From Myxococcus dinghuensis (GTDB lineage Bacteria > Myxococcota > Myxococcia > Myxococcales > Myxococcaceae), in the NCBI RefSeq assembly GCF_024198235.1, contig NZ_JAKCFB010000011.1, forward strand, positions 124,001 to 188,000: DNA of 64,000 nucleotides. Reading direction: 5' to 3'. A program made the position numbers and the translations under genes. Positions 53,781 to 63,465 of this stretch are shown here, piece after piece (the first letter of the stretch is position 1; every line of letters begins with the position of its first letter). A model generated the notes under the pieces. That model saw only the letters and a program-made list of their open reading frames with translations. It was not told the origin of the DNA and did not search any database.

Positions 53781-54410
53781 ATGCGGGTGGGGTGGATGCT
53801 GTGGCTGTGGCTCTGGGCACACACCGCGGTCGCCGGGCCGCGCGAGCCGCTCGAGGCACAGCTCCGGACGGGAGACATCGTCCTGCACACCTCGCGCTCG
53901 CGTCAGTCCCAGGCCATCCAGGCGGCCACGCACAGCCCGCTGTCTCACGTGGGACTGGTGGAGGTGACGCCCCAGGGCGCGTGGGTGGTGGAGGCGGTGC
54001 AGCCGGTGCAACGCGTGGCCTTCGCGACCTGGAAGGCCCGGGGCGTACGCGGACACATCCTGGTGCTGCGTCCCCGCGGACTCGACGCCGAGCTGCGTCA
54101 GCGGGCCCTGGACGCGGCGAAGGCCCACCTGGGCAAACCCTATGACTGGCGCTTCGGCTGGGGGGACGAGGCGATGTATTGCTCGGAGCTGGTGCGCAAG
54201 GCGTACGCCCGGGGCGCGGGCGTGGAGTACGGGCGCATGGAGCGCCTGGGGTCGCTCGACGTGGCCGGCCTGCGCGCCCAGCTGCGCGAGCGCTACGGGC
54301 GCGACGTCCCGCTGGAGCAGCAGTTGGTGACCCCCGCCAGCCTCGCGCTCGATGAGCGGCTCATGGTGGTCCACTCGGACTTCCCGACCGTGCGGGATAT
54401 GTCTCTTTGA
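53781..54410 (+). CDS. YiiX/YebB-like permuted papain-like peptidase, exported
   Basis: A 209-residue protein. The signal peptide is ~1-18 (MRVGWMLWLWLWAHTAVA). GDIVLHTS starts the permuted NlpC/P60-like domain, His56 lies in SHVGLV, and Cys134 in MYCSELVRKAYARG, giving the Cys/His pair of the YiiX/YebB family. It is likely to act in the periplasm on cell-wall or lipid substrates; the substrate is unknown. Divergent from the cyclase. Confidence 0.83.
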   Translation: MRVGWMLWLWLWAHTAVAGPREPLEAQLRTGDIVLHTSRSRQSQAIQAATHSPLSHVGLVEVTPQGAWVVEAVQPVQRVAFATWKARGVRGHILVLRPRGLDAELRQRALDAAKAHLGKPYDWRFGWGDEAMYCSELVRKAYARGAGVEYGRMERLGSLDVAGLRAQLRERYGRDVPLEQQLVTPASLALDERLMVVHSDFPTVRDMSL

Positions 54411-54499
54411 GTCATCCGACCGGCACGCACCTGGGGTGACGGCGGACCCCGACGCCAGGAAGGTGAGCGGACCCTCGCGGGCCGGGTAGGATTCGCGCC

Positions 54500-56551
54500 A
54501 TGCGACGCCTCCTGTGGATACTGCCCCTCCTGGCGCTGGCCCATTGCAAGAAGGACGTCACCCAGGGCGCGGCGAGGCTCACGGTGAGCTACCAGGGCTT
54601 CAAGCCCGGCTGCATCCAGGTCGTGGCGCGCGACGTGGCCAGCGAGAAGGAGGTGTCCAACACCCTGGAGGGCAAGGGTGACTTCTCCGGCGGCAGCGTC
54701 GTCGTGGCGGTGATTCCCCCGCTGGGCTGGGGCGACACGCTGGACGTCACCGCGCGACTCTTCGAGCAGACGTGCGAAGGGAAGCCGGTGGGCGCGCCCA
54801 CCACCCGCGTGACGGTGAAGAACGACGAAATCACCCCCATCTCCCTGTCCCTGGAGGCGCGCGACGCGGACCAGGACGGCTACGTCTCCGCCCAGGAAGG
54901 CGGCACCGACTGCGCGGACGGCAACGCGGCCATCCACCCCGGCGCGGAGGAGCGCTGCAACGGGCAGGACGACAACTGCGACGGCGTGGACGACGTGCAG
55001 GCCTTCGACCTGGGGCAGGCGTGTACGGTGACGGCCGGCTGCTCGGGCGAGCGGCGCTGCGGCGATGACGGGAAGGCCTACTGCGACAGCCCGAGCGCGC
55101 TGCTCGCCTACCCGGACAACGACGAGGACGGCCACGGCCTGAAGGAGTCCATCGCGGAGGTCTTCTGCAACGGGGTCCCCGCCAAGTACACGCAGGGCCT
55201 CCCGGACGACTGCGACGACTTCAACGCCGCCATCCACCCCGGCGCCCCCGAGTTCTGCGACCGCGTGGACACCAACTGCGACGGCAGGCTGGACGAGGAC
55301 TTCCCCAACCTGGACGCCGCCTGCACCACGTTCGACTCCCAGTGCCCCGGCACGTTCGCGTGCAACGCGGCCAAGACGGACCTCGTCTGCGTGCCGTCGA
55401 GCACCGTCCCCATGTGGTACCCGGACGAGGACGGCGACGGCTTCGGCGGCAACAGCGGCGCGGTGCAGTCCTGCACGCGACCGGAGGGTTACGTCAGCCA
55501 GTCCGGAGACTGCAACGACGGCAACCCCGCCACCTACCCCGGCGCTCCGGAGCTGTGCGACGGCGTGGACAACAACTGCGACGGCAGCGCCAACGACAAC
55601 GCGGTGTGCCCGAGCGGCGCCGCGCCCGGCTGGGTCGAGAAGACCGTCTCCAGCGGAGGCGACCGGCACTGGCGCACCGTCACCACGTGGACGAAGGGAG
55701 GCGTGTGGGCAGGGGGTGAGGCCAACCGCCGCGCGCGCCTGATTCCCAGCAACAACAACTTCACCGTCTATACGAACACCAACTGCGGCGCGAGCAACAC
55801 CAACTGGTACGCGAGCTGGTCCGACCCCTCCGCCAGTGGCCGCGCGTGGTTCGGTTCCGACGGTGGCAAGAAGGCGTATCAGGACACGGGCGACACCCAG
55901 TGCACCCAGGTCCACGACGACAACATCTTCATCTACGGCATGGTCGGCATCCGGACCAACGGCACCCTCCTCTTCTACGGCGCGAGCCAGAGCAGCGCCG
56001 CCAACGAGGGCGCCGCCTTCACCTGGAGCGGCACCGCCACGCCGCCGACCTACTCCGCGCCGAACAACGCCCCCAGCCCCGTCTACGACATCCACGGCAT
56101 CAACCAGGACACCGTGTTCCTCGCGGGCGGCACGAACGGGGATTCGGGCCGCATCTACCGGTACAGCCCGGGAGACGGGAAGTGGAACTCCGAGAGCGTG
56201 GAGACCCAGGTCTCCAACCTCAACCGCCTCAACGCAGTCTGGGTCGCGAGCCCGAAGGTGGCCTTCGCGGTGGGGCGCAACGGCTCCGTGGTCCGCTGGA
56301 ACGGCGCCCAGTGGAGCCGCGTGGTCGCGCCCTCCACCCACGAGCTGACGTCGGTCATCGCCTTCGGCGCGGGCTCCGCGTACGCCACCTGCGTCAACGG
56401 CCACATCTACCGGTACGACGGCACCAGCTGGGCCACCGTCCACACGATGGGCGGCGGCCGCCGGCTCAACGACATCACCGGCACCGGGCCGGACGACCTC
56501 TTCGCCGTCGGCAACGACGGGCGCATCGTCCGCTGGCCGGCGTGGCCGTGA
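54500..56551 (+). CDS. MopE-type repeat lipoprotein
   Basis: A 683-residue lipoprotein, lipobox LAHC with Cys16. Three Asp/Cys repeats of the type DC-x-DGNAAIHPGAEE-x-CNGQDDNCDGVDD start at residues 137, 237 and 337, exactly 100 residues apart; they match the putative metal-binding motif of MopE and many myxobacterial surface proteins. A beta-propeller-like half (VSSGGDRHWRTVTTWTK, GIRTNGTLLFYG, WVASPKVAFAVG) fills the C-terminus. It is likely a surface calcium- or copper-binding protein; function not known. Confidence 0.83.
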   Translation: MRRLLWILPLLALAHCKKDVTQGAARLTVSYQGFKPGCIQVVARDVASEKEVSNTLEGKGDFSGGSVVVAVIPPLGWGDTLDVTARLFEQTCEGKPVGAPTTRVTVKNDEITPISLSLEARDADQDGYVSAQEGGTDCADGNAAIHPGAEERCNGQDDNCDGVDDVQAFDLGQACTVTAGCSGERRCGDDGKAYCDSPSALLAYPDNDEDGHGLKESIAEVFCNGVPAKYTQGLPDDCDDFNAAIHPGAPEFCDRVDTNCDGRLDEDFPNLDAACTTFDSQCPGTFACNAAKTDLVCVPSSTVPMWYPDEDGDGFGGNSGAVQSCTRPEGYVSQSGDCNDGNPATYPGAPELCDGVDNNCDGSANDNAVCPSGAAPGWVEKTVSSGGDRHWRTVTTWTKGGVWAGGEANRRARLIPSNNNFTVYTNTNCGASNTNWYASWSDPSASGRAWFGSDGGKKAYQDTGDTQCTQVHDDNIFIYGMVGIRTNGTLLFYGASQSSAANEGAAFTWSGTATPPTYSAPNNAPSPVYDIHGINQDTVFLAGGTNGDSGRIYRYSPGDGKWNSESVETQVSNLNRLNAVWVASPKVAFAVGRNGSVVRWNGAQWSRVVAPSTHELTSVIAFGAGSAYATCVNGHIYRYDGTSWATVHTMGGGRRLNDITGTGPDDLFAVGNDGRIVRWPAWP

Positions 56552-56563
56552 CGGCGCCCGCCG

Positions 56564-57331
56564 TCAGCCGCCCCGCCGCGCCACCACGAAGCGGCGGGTG
56601 AAGAGGAAGGGCGTGCCCCGCGCGTGCGCCGGGTACGCCTGGCGCAGCAGGGGCCGGAGCGTCTCCACGAAGTCCCGGCCCGCCTCCGCCCCGAGCGCCG
56701 CCAGCACCGGGCGCAGCGTCGTGCCCGACAGCCACTGGAGCACCGCGTCCTCGCCCGGCAACAGGTGAAGGTACGTCGTGTCCCACGCGTCCACCGCGAA
56801 GCCCAGCGCCGCCAGCCAGGACTCGTACGTCGCCAGCGGCGAGGCGCGTCCCTTGCGCGGCGTGGCCAGCGCGGGCGCGAAGCGCGGCAGCGCCCGCACC
56901 TCGTCCACCAGCCGGTGCGAGGGCGCGTCGAAGTTGGCCGGCACCTGGAAGGCCAGCACGCCTCGCGCGGACAGCTTCTCCGACAGGTGCTTCAACAGCG
57001 CCTCGTGGTCCGGCAGCCAGTGCAGCGCCGCGTTCGACACCAGCACGTCGAGCGGCGCGGGCGGCGCCCACGCGGCCAGGTCCCCCACCTCGAAGCGCAG
57101 CGCCTCCGGCACCGGACGCCGCCGCGCCTCCTCCACCATCTCCACGGACGCGTCCACGCCATACACGCGCGCCCCGGGCCAGCGCTCCACCAGCACGCGC
57201 GTCAGGTCCCCCGTCCCGCAGCCCAGGTCCGCGACGTGCGCGGGGGCCTCCGCCTCCACCCGCCCGAGCAGCTCGAAGAAGGGGCGCTTGCGCTCGTCAC
57301 GGAAGCGCGAGTACTGCGATGGGTCCCACAT
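56564..57331 (-). CDS. tam: trans-aconitate 2-methyltransferase Tam
   Basis: A 255-residue class I SAM methyltransferase. It begins MWDPSQYSRFRDERKRPF, the family start; ADLGCGTGDLTRVL is the SAM motif and SNAALHWLPDH the post-motif of Tam. It methylates trans-aconitate, a TCA-cycle by-product and aconitase inhibitor. Convergent with the MopE-type gene, 12 bp between stops. It is unlinked to the BNR-repeat gene downstream. Confidence 0.92.
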   Translation of the reverse strand: MWDPSQYSRFRDERKRPFFELLGRVEAEAPAHVADLGCGTGDLTRVLVERWPGARVYGVDASVEMVEEARRRPVPEALRFEVGDLAAWAPPAPLDVLVSNAALHWLPDHEALLKHLSEKLSARGVLAFQVPANFDAPSHRLVDEVRALPRFAPALATPRKGRASPLATYESWLAALGFAVDAWDTTYLHLLPGEDAVLQWLSGTTLRPVLAALGAEAGRDFVETLRPLLRQAYPAHARGTPFLFTRRFVVARRGG

Positions 57332-57391
57332 GGCGGCCTCCTCGCGGCGTCCCGGGGCCGCGTCCCCGGCGGATGTAACGCACCTGGCGCC

Positions 57392-59605
57392 TCACCGCTC
57401 GATTCGCAGCACCTGGAAGCCCACGCCCCCCGTCCCGAAGCCGGCGGCCCCCTCCACGCGCAGCACCAGCTCTCCGGAGGGCAGCACGCCCCACGCGTCC
57501 GCGCGGGTCATCTCCGCGCCGCTCGACCGCTCGTGGCGCAGCGCCTCGTGCCACGTCGCCCCGTCCACGCTGGTGAACACGTGCGCGGCCACGTCGCCGG
57601 ACGCGAAGACGTCCCCCGCGTTCACCCAGGCCGTGCCCGCCACCCAACCCCCGGGCACCGCCGCCACCGAGTACGCCGGTCCGGGCAGCTCGAACACCGC
57701 GCCCACGCCGCCGTCCGCGCCCAGCCGCAGCAGCCTGGGGTGCTCGGGTTCGAACAGGGTGGACTGTCCGAACAGCAGCGAGCCGTCCTCCCCCACCACG
57801 CCCGCGACCCCGTTGGCGCCGTAGCCCTGGAGCCTCGTCGTCCACGTCCGGCCGCCGTCCGTGGAGCGCAGCACCGCCGCCTGGGCGCCGGTGCCTCCGA
57901 AGCTCGCCCACAGCGCGCCCGTCCGCGCGTCCGCGAAGAGGGCGGAGCCGTTGCGGTGCGCCGTCAGCGTGGAGCGCGCCGCCCAGGTCGCGCCCTGGTT
58001 CGTGCTCGCCCACAGCCGCACCGGCACCGACGCCGAGCTGGCCGTCTGGTACTCGAGGAAGAACCACGTGCTCCCCAGCACCGCGAAGCTCCGGGGGCCG
58101 AGAGCCCGGTAGGTCCCCAGCGACAGCACCTCCTCCCAGCCGACGCCATGGTCCGTCGAGCGCGCCAGGAAGTAGCCGCCCGAGCGGCTCACCACCGCCA
58201 TCAGCGTCCGGTCCGGCATCACCACCAACGTACGGAAGGCCCCCGCCACGCCGCGCGCGGTGAAGCCCACCCCGCCGTTCGTGCTGGCCATCAACCGGGT
58301 GCGGTCCCCTCCCGCGACGAGCCCATACAGCGTGCCGTCCGCGTCCACCGCGAGCAGCTCGTGGGTGGTGTTGGTGCGGACCACCTCCAGCCGCAGGGGA
58401 CCGGAGGGCTCCGTGGGTCCGAGCGGCAGCGCCACCCGGGACACCGTGCCGCGCGTCCCCGCGTCCGGCGACTCGCCATGGAGACAGGGCACCTCCTCCA
58501 CCCCCGCGGGCAGCACGTCCACGGCGTTGAGGTAGCCCTTGAAGGTGACGTCCCCATCCAACGTCACCGGCGCGCCCAGGACGCCGTCCGGCGCGAGCAC
58601 CCGCGCGCGCAGCTCGTAGTGCGTGTTGAGGACACGCAGGCGGTTGTAGAAGATGTAGAGCGCGTCGCCGATGCGGGTGATGGCCGGCTGGGTCGCCCAG
58701 TCGGATTCGCTCTCCACCAGCGTGCGCGGCCCGAAGGACGTCCCGTCGAAGCGCCGGTGGTAGAGCCGCTCCTGCTCGTCCTTGTAGACCAGGTGCATGC
58801 CGCCCCGGCCGTCCTCCACCGCGCTCAGCGCGGCGCCGTGGTAGATGCCGTCCGGGAAGGCGTCGCGCACCACGCTCCAGCTCTCCACCGGCTCGTCGTC
58901 GTCGCGCACGCGCATGCGCGTGGGCTCGTACCCGTCATGCATGGCGTAGAGGAAGACGAGCTTCGTCCCCACGCTCAGCAGGCGGCCTCCGCCCCGGCGC
59001 TTCACCCGCCCCAGCGACATGCGGTTGCCGAAGCTCACGCCGCCGTTGAGGGACACCGCCACGAACGCGGTGGAGCCCCCGTCCGGGTCCACCCGGAAGG
59101 CCTGCACCCAGAAGCGCCCCAGTGAGTCGCGCGCCAGCAGCGCCCGCGAGTAGCCGGTGGTGTCGTCCGCCGCGTCCAGCACCCGCACCGCCGGCTGGGG
59201 CAGCCACGTGTCCTTGTCCACCTGGTAGCGCCACCACTGGAACCAGACGTCGTGGCGGCTGGAGGGCGCGAGCTGCGGCCCCTCGTAGGAGTAGACGAGG
59301 GCCACGTCCCGGCCCACCGCGAGCAGCTCCGCCCGGTCCGTGTGCGTGGCGTCCGGCTGGATGTCGCCCACGCGGCGCACGGTGCGCAGACCGTCCTCGG
59401 AGCGGTACAGCACCAGGCCCAGGCCGTTGACGCCTCCGTGCTGGATGGCCACCAGCCACGTCGGCGCCGCCGTGCTTCCCGTCTCGATTCGGATGATGTG
59501 GCGCTGCGCCGGGAGCGTCAGGGCGTTGCCCCCGCTCACCGGAACCAGCGCCGACCCACCCGCCGCGAGCACCGCGGCGAGCAGGGCCCCAGCCAGCCCC
59601 GTCAT
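57392..59605 (-). CDS. secreted BNR-repeat (sialidase-like) protein
   Basis: A 737-residue protein. The N-terminus has a short signal (MTGLAGALLAAVLAAGGSA). Several Asp-box (SxDxGxTW) units occur in the second half (RSTDHGVGW, ASTNQGATW, RSTDGGRTW), each with ~50-residue spacing, plus earlier similar strands. It is probably a six- or seven-bladed propeller with structural or glycan-binding role; no sialidase catalytic triad is evident. Likely exported to the envelope. Confidence 0.8.
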   Translation of the reverse strand: MTGLAGALLAAVLAAGGSALVPVSGGNALTLPAQRHIIRIETGSTAAPTWLVAIQHGGVNGLGLVLYRSEDGLRTVRRVGDIQPDATHTDRAELLAVGRDVALVYSYEGPQLAPSSRHDVWFQWWRYQVDKDTWLPQPAVRVLDAADDTTGYSRALLARDSLGRFWVQAFRVDPDGGSTAFVAVSLNGGVSFGNRMSLGRVKRRGGGRLLSVGTKLVFLYAMHDGYEPTRMRVRDDDEPVESWSVVRDAFPDGIYHGAALSAVEDGRGGMHLVYKDEQERLYHRRFDGTSFGPRTLVESESDWATQPAITRIGDALYIFYNRLRVLNTHYELRARVLAPDGVLGAPVTLDGDVTFKGYLNAVDVLPAGVEEVPCLHGESPDAGTRGTVSRVALPLGPTEPSGPLRLEVVRTNTTHELLAVDADGTLYGLVAGGDRTRLMASTNGGVGFTARGVAGAFRTLVVMPDRTLMAVVSRSGGYFLARSTDHGVGWEEVLSLGTYRALGPRSFAVLGSTWFFLEYQTASSASVPVRLWASTNQGATWAARSTLTAHRNGSALFADARTGALWASFGGTGAQAAVLRSTDGGRTWTTRLQGYGANGVAGVVGEDGSLLFGQSTLFEPEHPRLLRLGADGGVGAVFELPGPAYSVAAVPGGWVAGTAWVNAGDVFASGDVAAHVFTSVDGATWHEALRHERSSGAEMTRADAWGVLPSGELVLRVEGAAGFGTGGVGFQVLRIER

Positions 59606-59767
59606 GCGTCCCCTCCCCCTTCACGACCGAGAGGGAAGCTAGGGCGACGGAGCAGCGAGGGGAACCACCCCGTGACACATGGAACCCAGAGGTGTCAGGG
59701 ATGGACGCAACACCTGCCCAGGGGTGCACACTCCGTCAGGAGGCGCGCCCCCGGAACCAGGCGGGGA

Positions 59768-60550
59768 CTACTTCGCGCGGCGGCGCTTGGCCGGGGCGGC
59801 GGTGCCCGCGTCGGCCGGAGGCGTGCCGGCGTCGGCATCCGTCACGCTCGCGGCGGCGGGCGTGCCCGCGTCCTCGGCGGTGCCCGCATCGGCGGCGGCG
59901 GCGGGCGTGCCCGCGCGCTGGACCGGGGGCGGCGGGTTGACCAGCTGGAGCGACCCGAGGAACTCCTCGGCGCCCGGGGCGCCGATGCTCGGGTTGAAGA
60001 GCACGAGCATGGTGTAGAGGCGCGGACCGACCAGGTAGTTGCGCGCGCGCACCTCGCCGTTGGGCGAGGACACCGTGTAGGACTTGCCGGGGTAGCCATC
60101 CAGCGTGAGCTCCTGCTCGTTGCTGACGGTGCCCTTGAGCTGGTTGGTGAGACCGTCGCGGCCCTCGTTGAGGAACGCCTCCGCGGGGCGGCTGGCGACG
60201 ACCTTCTCCGGATAGTCGGCGATGCTCACGGAGTAGATGACGCCCTCGGGCGTCTGGAGCGAGTACGCCGCGGTGGAGACCTCACCGGCCGGGATGTTGA
60301 CCTTCTGCCGCTGCACCTGCGGCTGGCCCGGCATCTTCACCGAGAAGCCCTCCTCCGCGCTCACCGGGACGAACTGGGACGCGGGCGCGGCGGCATGCTC
60401 GCCCCCCTCGCCGCCCTCGTTCGGCAGCTCCTCGACGGTGGAGGAGGCCTCCGCGTTGGAGCCACTGCCGGTCTTCTGCTGGCCGGCGCAAGCGAGGGCA
60501 AGCAAGGAAAGGGTCGCAATCGAAGCGAGGAGGCGGGACAACGAAGGCAT
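59768..60550 (-). CDS. predicted lipoprotein with Ala/Thr-rich C-terminal tail
   Basis: A 260-residue lipoprotein, lipobox LALAC with Cys21. A central domain (FVPVSAEEGFSVKMPGQPQVQ...DYPEKVV) resembles a small periplasmic fold of unknown function. The C-terminal 60 residues are Ala/Asp/Gly/Thr-rich repeats (DAGTPAAA, DAGTAEDAGTP) ending in KRRRAK. Function unknown. Start ATG 60550 is preceded by a 211-bp region. Confidence 0.7.
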   Translation of the reverse strand: MPSLSRLLASIATLSLLALACAGQQKTGSGSNAEASSTVEELPNEGGEGGEHAAAPASQFVPVSAEEGFSVKMPGQPQVQRQKVNIPAGEVSTAAYSLQTPEGVIYSVSIADYPEKVVASRPAEAFLNEGRDGLTNQLKGTVSNEQELTLDGYPGKSYTVSSPNGEVRARNYLVGPRLYTMLVLFNPSIGAPGAEEFLGSLQLVNPPPPVQRAGTPAAAADAGTAEDAGTPAAASVTDADAGTPPADAGTAAPAKRRRAK

Positions 60551-60761
60551 GGGCGCGCTTCCTGGTAGAAAGGTTGGGGCGTTGAACGCGGTGCGTCGGA
60601 TGACGCTAGACGAACTGCTCGACTTCTGACTACCCGAGATTGGACGTGCCGCCAGTTTCCAGGTGTCCCTGGACCCAGGGAGCGTCCGCGGAACGACGGA
60701 TGGAACGCGCCCGAGGCCTGAAAATCGGCCCCGGACGGACATCCCAGGGTTGGAGGGCAGA

Positions 60762-61517
60762 CTACTCGCCCAGGTAGGCCCGGCGCACCTCGGCGCTCTC
60801 CAGCAGCGCCTTGCCCGCGCCCGCCATCACCACCTCGCCCGTCTCCAGCACGTAGCCGTAGTGCGCGGCGTTGAGCGCCAGGTGCGCGTTCTGCTCGACG
60901 AGCAGCACGCTCACGCCGGTGGCGTTCACCTCGCGCAGGGTGCGGAAGATGGTCTCCGTCACCTGCGGCGCCAGCCCCAGGGAGGGCTCGTCCAGCAGGA
61001 GCAGCTGGGGACGGCTGAGCAGCGCGCGGGCGATGGCGAGCATCTGCTGCTCGCCGCCGGACAGCGTGCCCGCCATCTGCGAGCGGCGCTCCTTGAGCAC
61101 GGGGAACAGGCCGAAGTTCTTCTCCAGGTCCGCGCGCACCTGCGCGGTGTCCTTGCGCAGGTAGGCGCCCAGCTCCAGGTTCTCCAGCACGGAGAGGTTG
61201 GGGAAGATGCCGCGGCCCTCCGGCGCGTGGGCCATGCCGCGGGGCACGAGCTGGTGCGCCTTGAGGGCGGTGGTGTCCTGCCCGGAGAAGGTGATGCGCC
61301 CGGCGCTCGCCTTGAGCATGCCGCTCACCGCGCGCAGGGTGCTCGTCTTGCCCGCCCCGTTGGCGCCGATGAGGGCCACCATCTCGCCCTTGCCCACCGT
61401 GAGGGACACACCCCTGAGGGCCTGGATGGCGCCGTAGTGGACCTTGATGCCGTCCACCGTCAGGAGCGGCTCGAACGCACGGCGCTCACCCAGCGTCTTC
61501 ACCTGCGCCTCGCTCAC
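60762..61517 (-). CDS. livF: branched-chain amino acid ABC transporter ATP-binding protein LivF
   Basis: A 251-residue ATPase. Walker A GANGAGKTS, signature LSGGEQQM, Walker B LLLLDEPSLGLAP. This is the LivF type (LivF and LivG differ in size and C-terminus). GTG 61517 overlaps the livG TGA. Imports Leu/Ile/Val with LivHMG; the binding protein gene (livJ/K) is not in the window. Confidence 0.93.
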   Translation of the reverse strand: MSEAQVKTLGERRAFEPLLTVDGIKVHYGAIQALRGVSLTVGKGEMVALIGANGAGKTSTLRAVSGMLKASAGRITFSGQDTTALKAHQLVPRGMAHAPEGRGIFPNLSVLENLELGAYLRKDTAQVRADLEKNFGLFPVLKERRSQMAGTLSGGEQQMLAIARALLSRPQLLLLDEPSLGLAPQVTETIFRTLREVNATGVSVLLVEQNAHLALNAAHYGYVLETGEVVMAGAGKALLESAEVRRAYLGE

Positions 61518-62404
61518 GCCGCGCCTCCGTGGCTCTCCAGGTAGCTGTCGCCCAGGTACGCCTCGATGACCTTCCGGTCGCCGCGGACCTGCGCGGGCGC
61601 GCCGCGGGCAATCGTCTCGCCGTGGTCCAGCACGGTGATGTGCTCGCAGATGCCCATGACCAGCTTCATGTCGTGCTCGATGACGAGCACGCCCAGCTTG
61701 AAGTCGTCGCGCAGCTTGCGGATGAGCACCATCAGGTCCGCCTTCTCGCGCGTGTTCATGCCCGCGGCGGGCTCGTCCAGGAGCAGCACGCGGGGCTGGG
61801 TGCCCAGCGCGCGGGCGATCTCCAACCGGCGCTGCTCACCGTAGGGCAGGTTGCGCGCCTCCTCGTCGCGGCGGTGCGACAGGCCCATCACCTCCAGGAG
61901 GTGCTCGGCCTGCTCGGTCAGCCGCTTCTCTTCCCGCTGGAAGCCCGGGGTGAGCAGCAGCGCCTTCCACCAGTCCGCGTAGTTGTGGCGCGCGGCCGCG
62001 AACTTCGCGCCCAGGCCCGTGCTCATCTGGTGCAGGCCCGTCTGCGCGCGGCAGGCCACCTTCACGTTGTCCAGCGCGGTCAGCGCGCGGAACAAGCGGA
62101 TGTTCTGGAAGGTGCGCGCCACGCCCATCAGGTTGATTTGATGCGGCTTGCGTCCGTTGACCTGCGCGCCGCGCACGCGCACCTGGCCCTGGGTGGGCTG
62201 GTACACGCCGGTCAGCACGTTGAAGGCGGTGGACTTGCCCGCGCCGTTGGGACCGATGAGGCCCTGCAGGTCACCTTCGTGGATGGAGAGGCGGAAGTCC
62301 GTCAGCGCCTTGAGGCCGCCGAACTGGATGCCCACCCCGTCCGCGTGCAGCAGCGCGGGGGAGGCCCCGTCCTTCGCCGCGACCGCCTGGATGTCCGCGC
62401 TCAC
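61514..62404 (-). CDS. livG: branched-chain amino acid ABC transporter ATP-binding protein LivG
   Basis: A 296-residue ATPase. Walker A GPNGAGKST, a signature written LPYGEQRR in place of LSGGQ (as often in LivG), Walker B VLLLDEPAAGMN, and a C-terminal DRKVIEAYLG. Start GTG 62404 overlaps the livM stop by 4 bp. LivG and LivF pair as ATPases. Confidence 0.93.
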   Translation of the reverse strand: MSADIQAVAAKDGASPALLHADGVGIQFGGLKALTDFRLSIHEGDLQGLIGPNGAGKSTAFNVLTGVYQPTQGQVRVRGAQVNGRKPHQINLMGVARTFQNIRLFRALTALDNVKVACRAQTGLHQMSTGLGAKFAAARHNYADWWKALLLTPGFQREEKRLTEQAEHLLEVMGLSHRRDEEARNLPYGEQRRLEIARALGTQPRVLLLDEPAAGMNTREKADLMVLIRKLRDDFKLGVLVIEHDMKLVMGICEHITVLDHGETIARGAPAQVRGDRKVIEAYLGDSYLESHGGAA

Positions 62405-63465
62405 GCCAGCCCCCTGCGCTTGCGAGGCAGCCAGCGCGGCAACACGTCCCACAGCTCCTTCGAACCGAACAGCCCCTGCGGACGCGCCAGCATCAGCACC
62501 ACCAGCAGCACGCCGTAGATGGGCATGCGGATTTGATCCACCCGCTGCGCCAGGCTGCCCTCGGTGCCCAGCGCGGAGAACAGCGACCGCATGCCCTCCG
62601 GCAGGAGCGTCAGGAAGATGGCCGCGACGATGGCGCCCGTGGTGGAGCCCAGCCCGCCCAGCACCACCATCACGACGATCTCCATCGACCGCACGAAGGT
62701 GAAGGAGCCCGGGTTGATGATGGGCACGAAGTGCGCGAACAGGCCGCCGGCGATGCCCGCGAAGAACGACGAGAAGACGAACGCGCGGACCTTGTAGCCC
62801 GTGGTGTCCACGCCCATGGCCTCCGCGGCCACCTCGTCCTCGCGGATGGCCCACAGGCTGCGGCCGTGGCTGGAGCCCGCGAGCCGCCGCGCCGCCAGCA
62901 CGACCAGGAAGACCCAGAAGTACACCATGGCGGGCGACGAGGCCTGGGGGATGCCCGACAGGCCCAGCGCGCGCCCGAAGGAGTCCGTGTTCTGCACCAC
63001 CACGCGGATGATTTCGCCGAAGCCCAGCGTGACGATGGCCAGGTAGTCCCCGCGCAGCCGCAGCGAGGGCAGGCCCACCAGGAAGCCACACGCCGCCGCC
63101 GCCGCGCCGCCCACCAGCAGGGACAGCATGAACAGCACCTGGTCGCTGGCGGCCACCGGCAGGAACGACAGCGCCACCTCCTTGAGCTGCAGCGACAGGA
63201 CGCCGGAGATGTACGCCCCCACCGCCATGAAGCCCGCGTGGCCGATGGAGAACTGCCCCGTCATGCCGTTCACGACGTTGAGGCTGACGGCGAGGATGAT
63301 GTTCACCCCCATCACCGACAGCAGGTAGCTGGCGAAGTCCGCGCCGCCCAGCAGCCACTGGAACAGCGCGAGCACGGGCAGCGCGACGACCACCGGCGCC
63401 ACGCCGCGCAGCGACGGCGGCACCAGGGGCCGGGACTCGGGGACGGGGAGCGCGGGCGTCTGCAT
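62401..63465 (-). CDS. livM: branched-chain amino acid ABC transporter permease LivM
   Basis: A 354-residue inner-membrane permease with about nine or ten helices. NVVNGMTGQFSIGHAGFMAVGAY and RGDYLAIVTLGFGEIIRVV are canonical LivM motifs. The ATG at 63465 overlaps the livH stop (TGATG). The C-terminus is basic. Forms the translocation pathway with LivH. Confidence 0.93.
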   Translation of the reverse strand: MQTPALPVPESRPLVPPSLRGVAPVVVALPVLALFQWLLGGADFASYLLSVMGVNIILAVSLNVVNGMTGQFSIGHAGFMAVGAYISGVLSLQLKEVALSFLPVAASDQVLFMLSLLVGGAAAAACGFLVGLPSLRLRGDYLAIVTLGFGEIIRVVVQNTDSFGRALGLSGIPQASSPAMVYFWVFLVVLAARRLAGSSHGRSLWAIREDEVAAEAMGVDTTGYKVRAFVFSSFFAGIAGGLFAHFVPIINPGSFTFVRSMEIVVMVVLGGLGSTTGAIVAAIFLTLLPEGMRSLFSALGTEGSLAQRVDQIRMPIYGVLLVVLMLARPQGLFGSKELWDVLPRWLPRKRRGLA

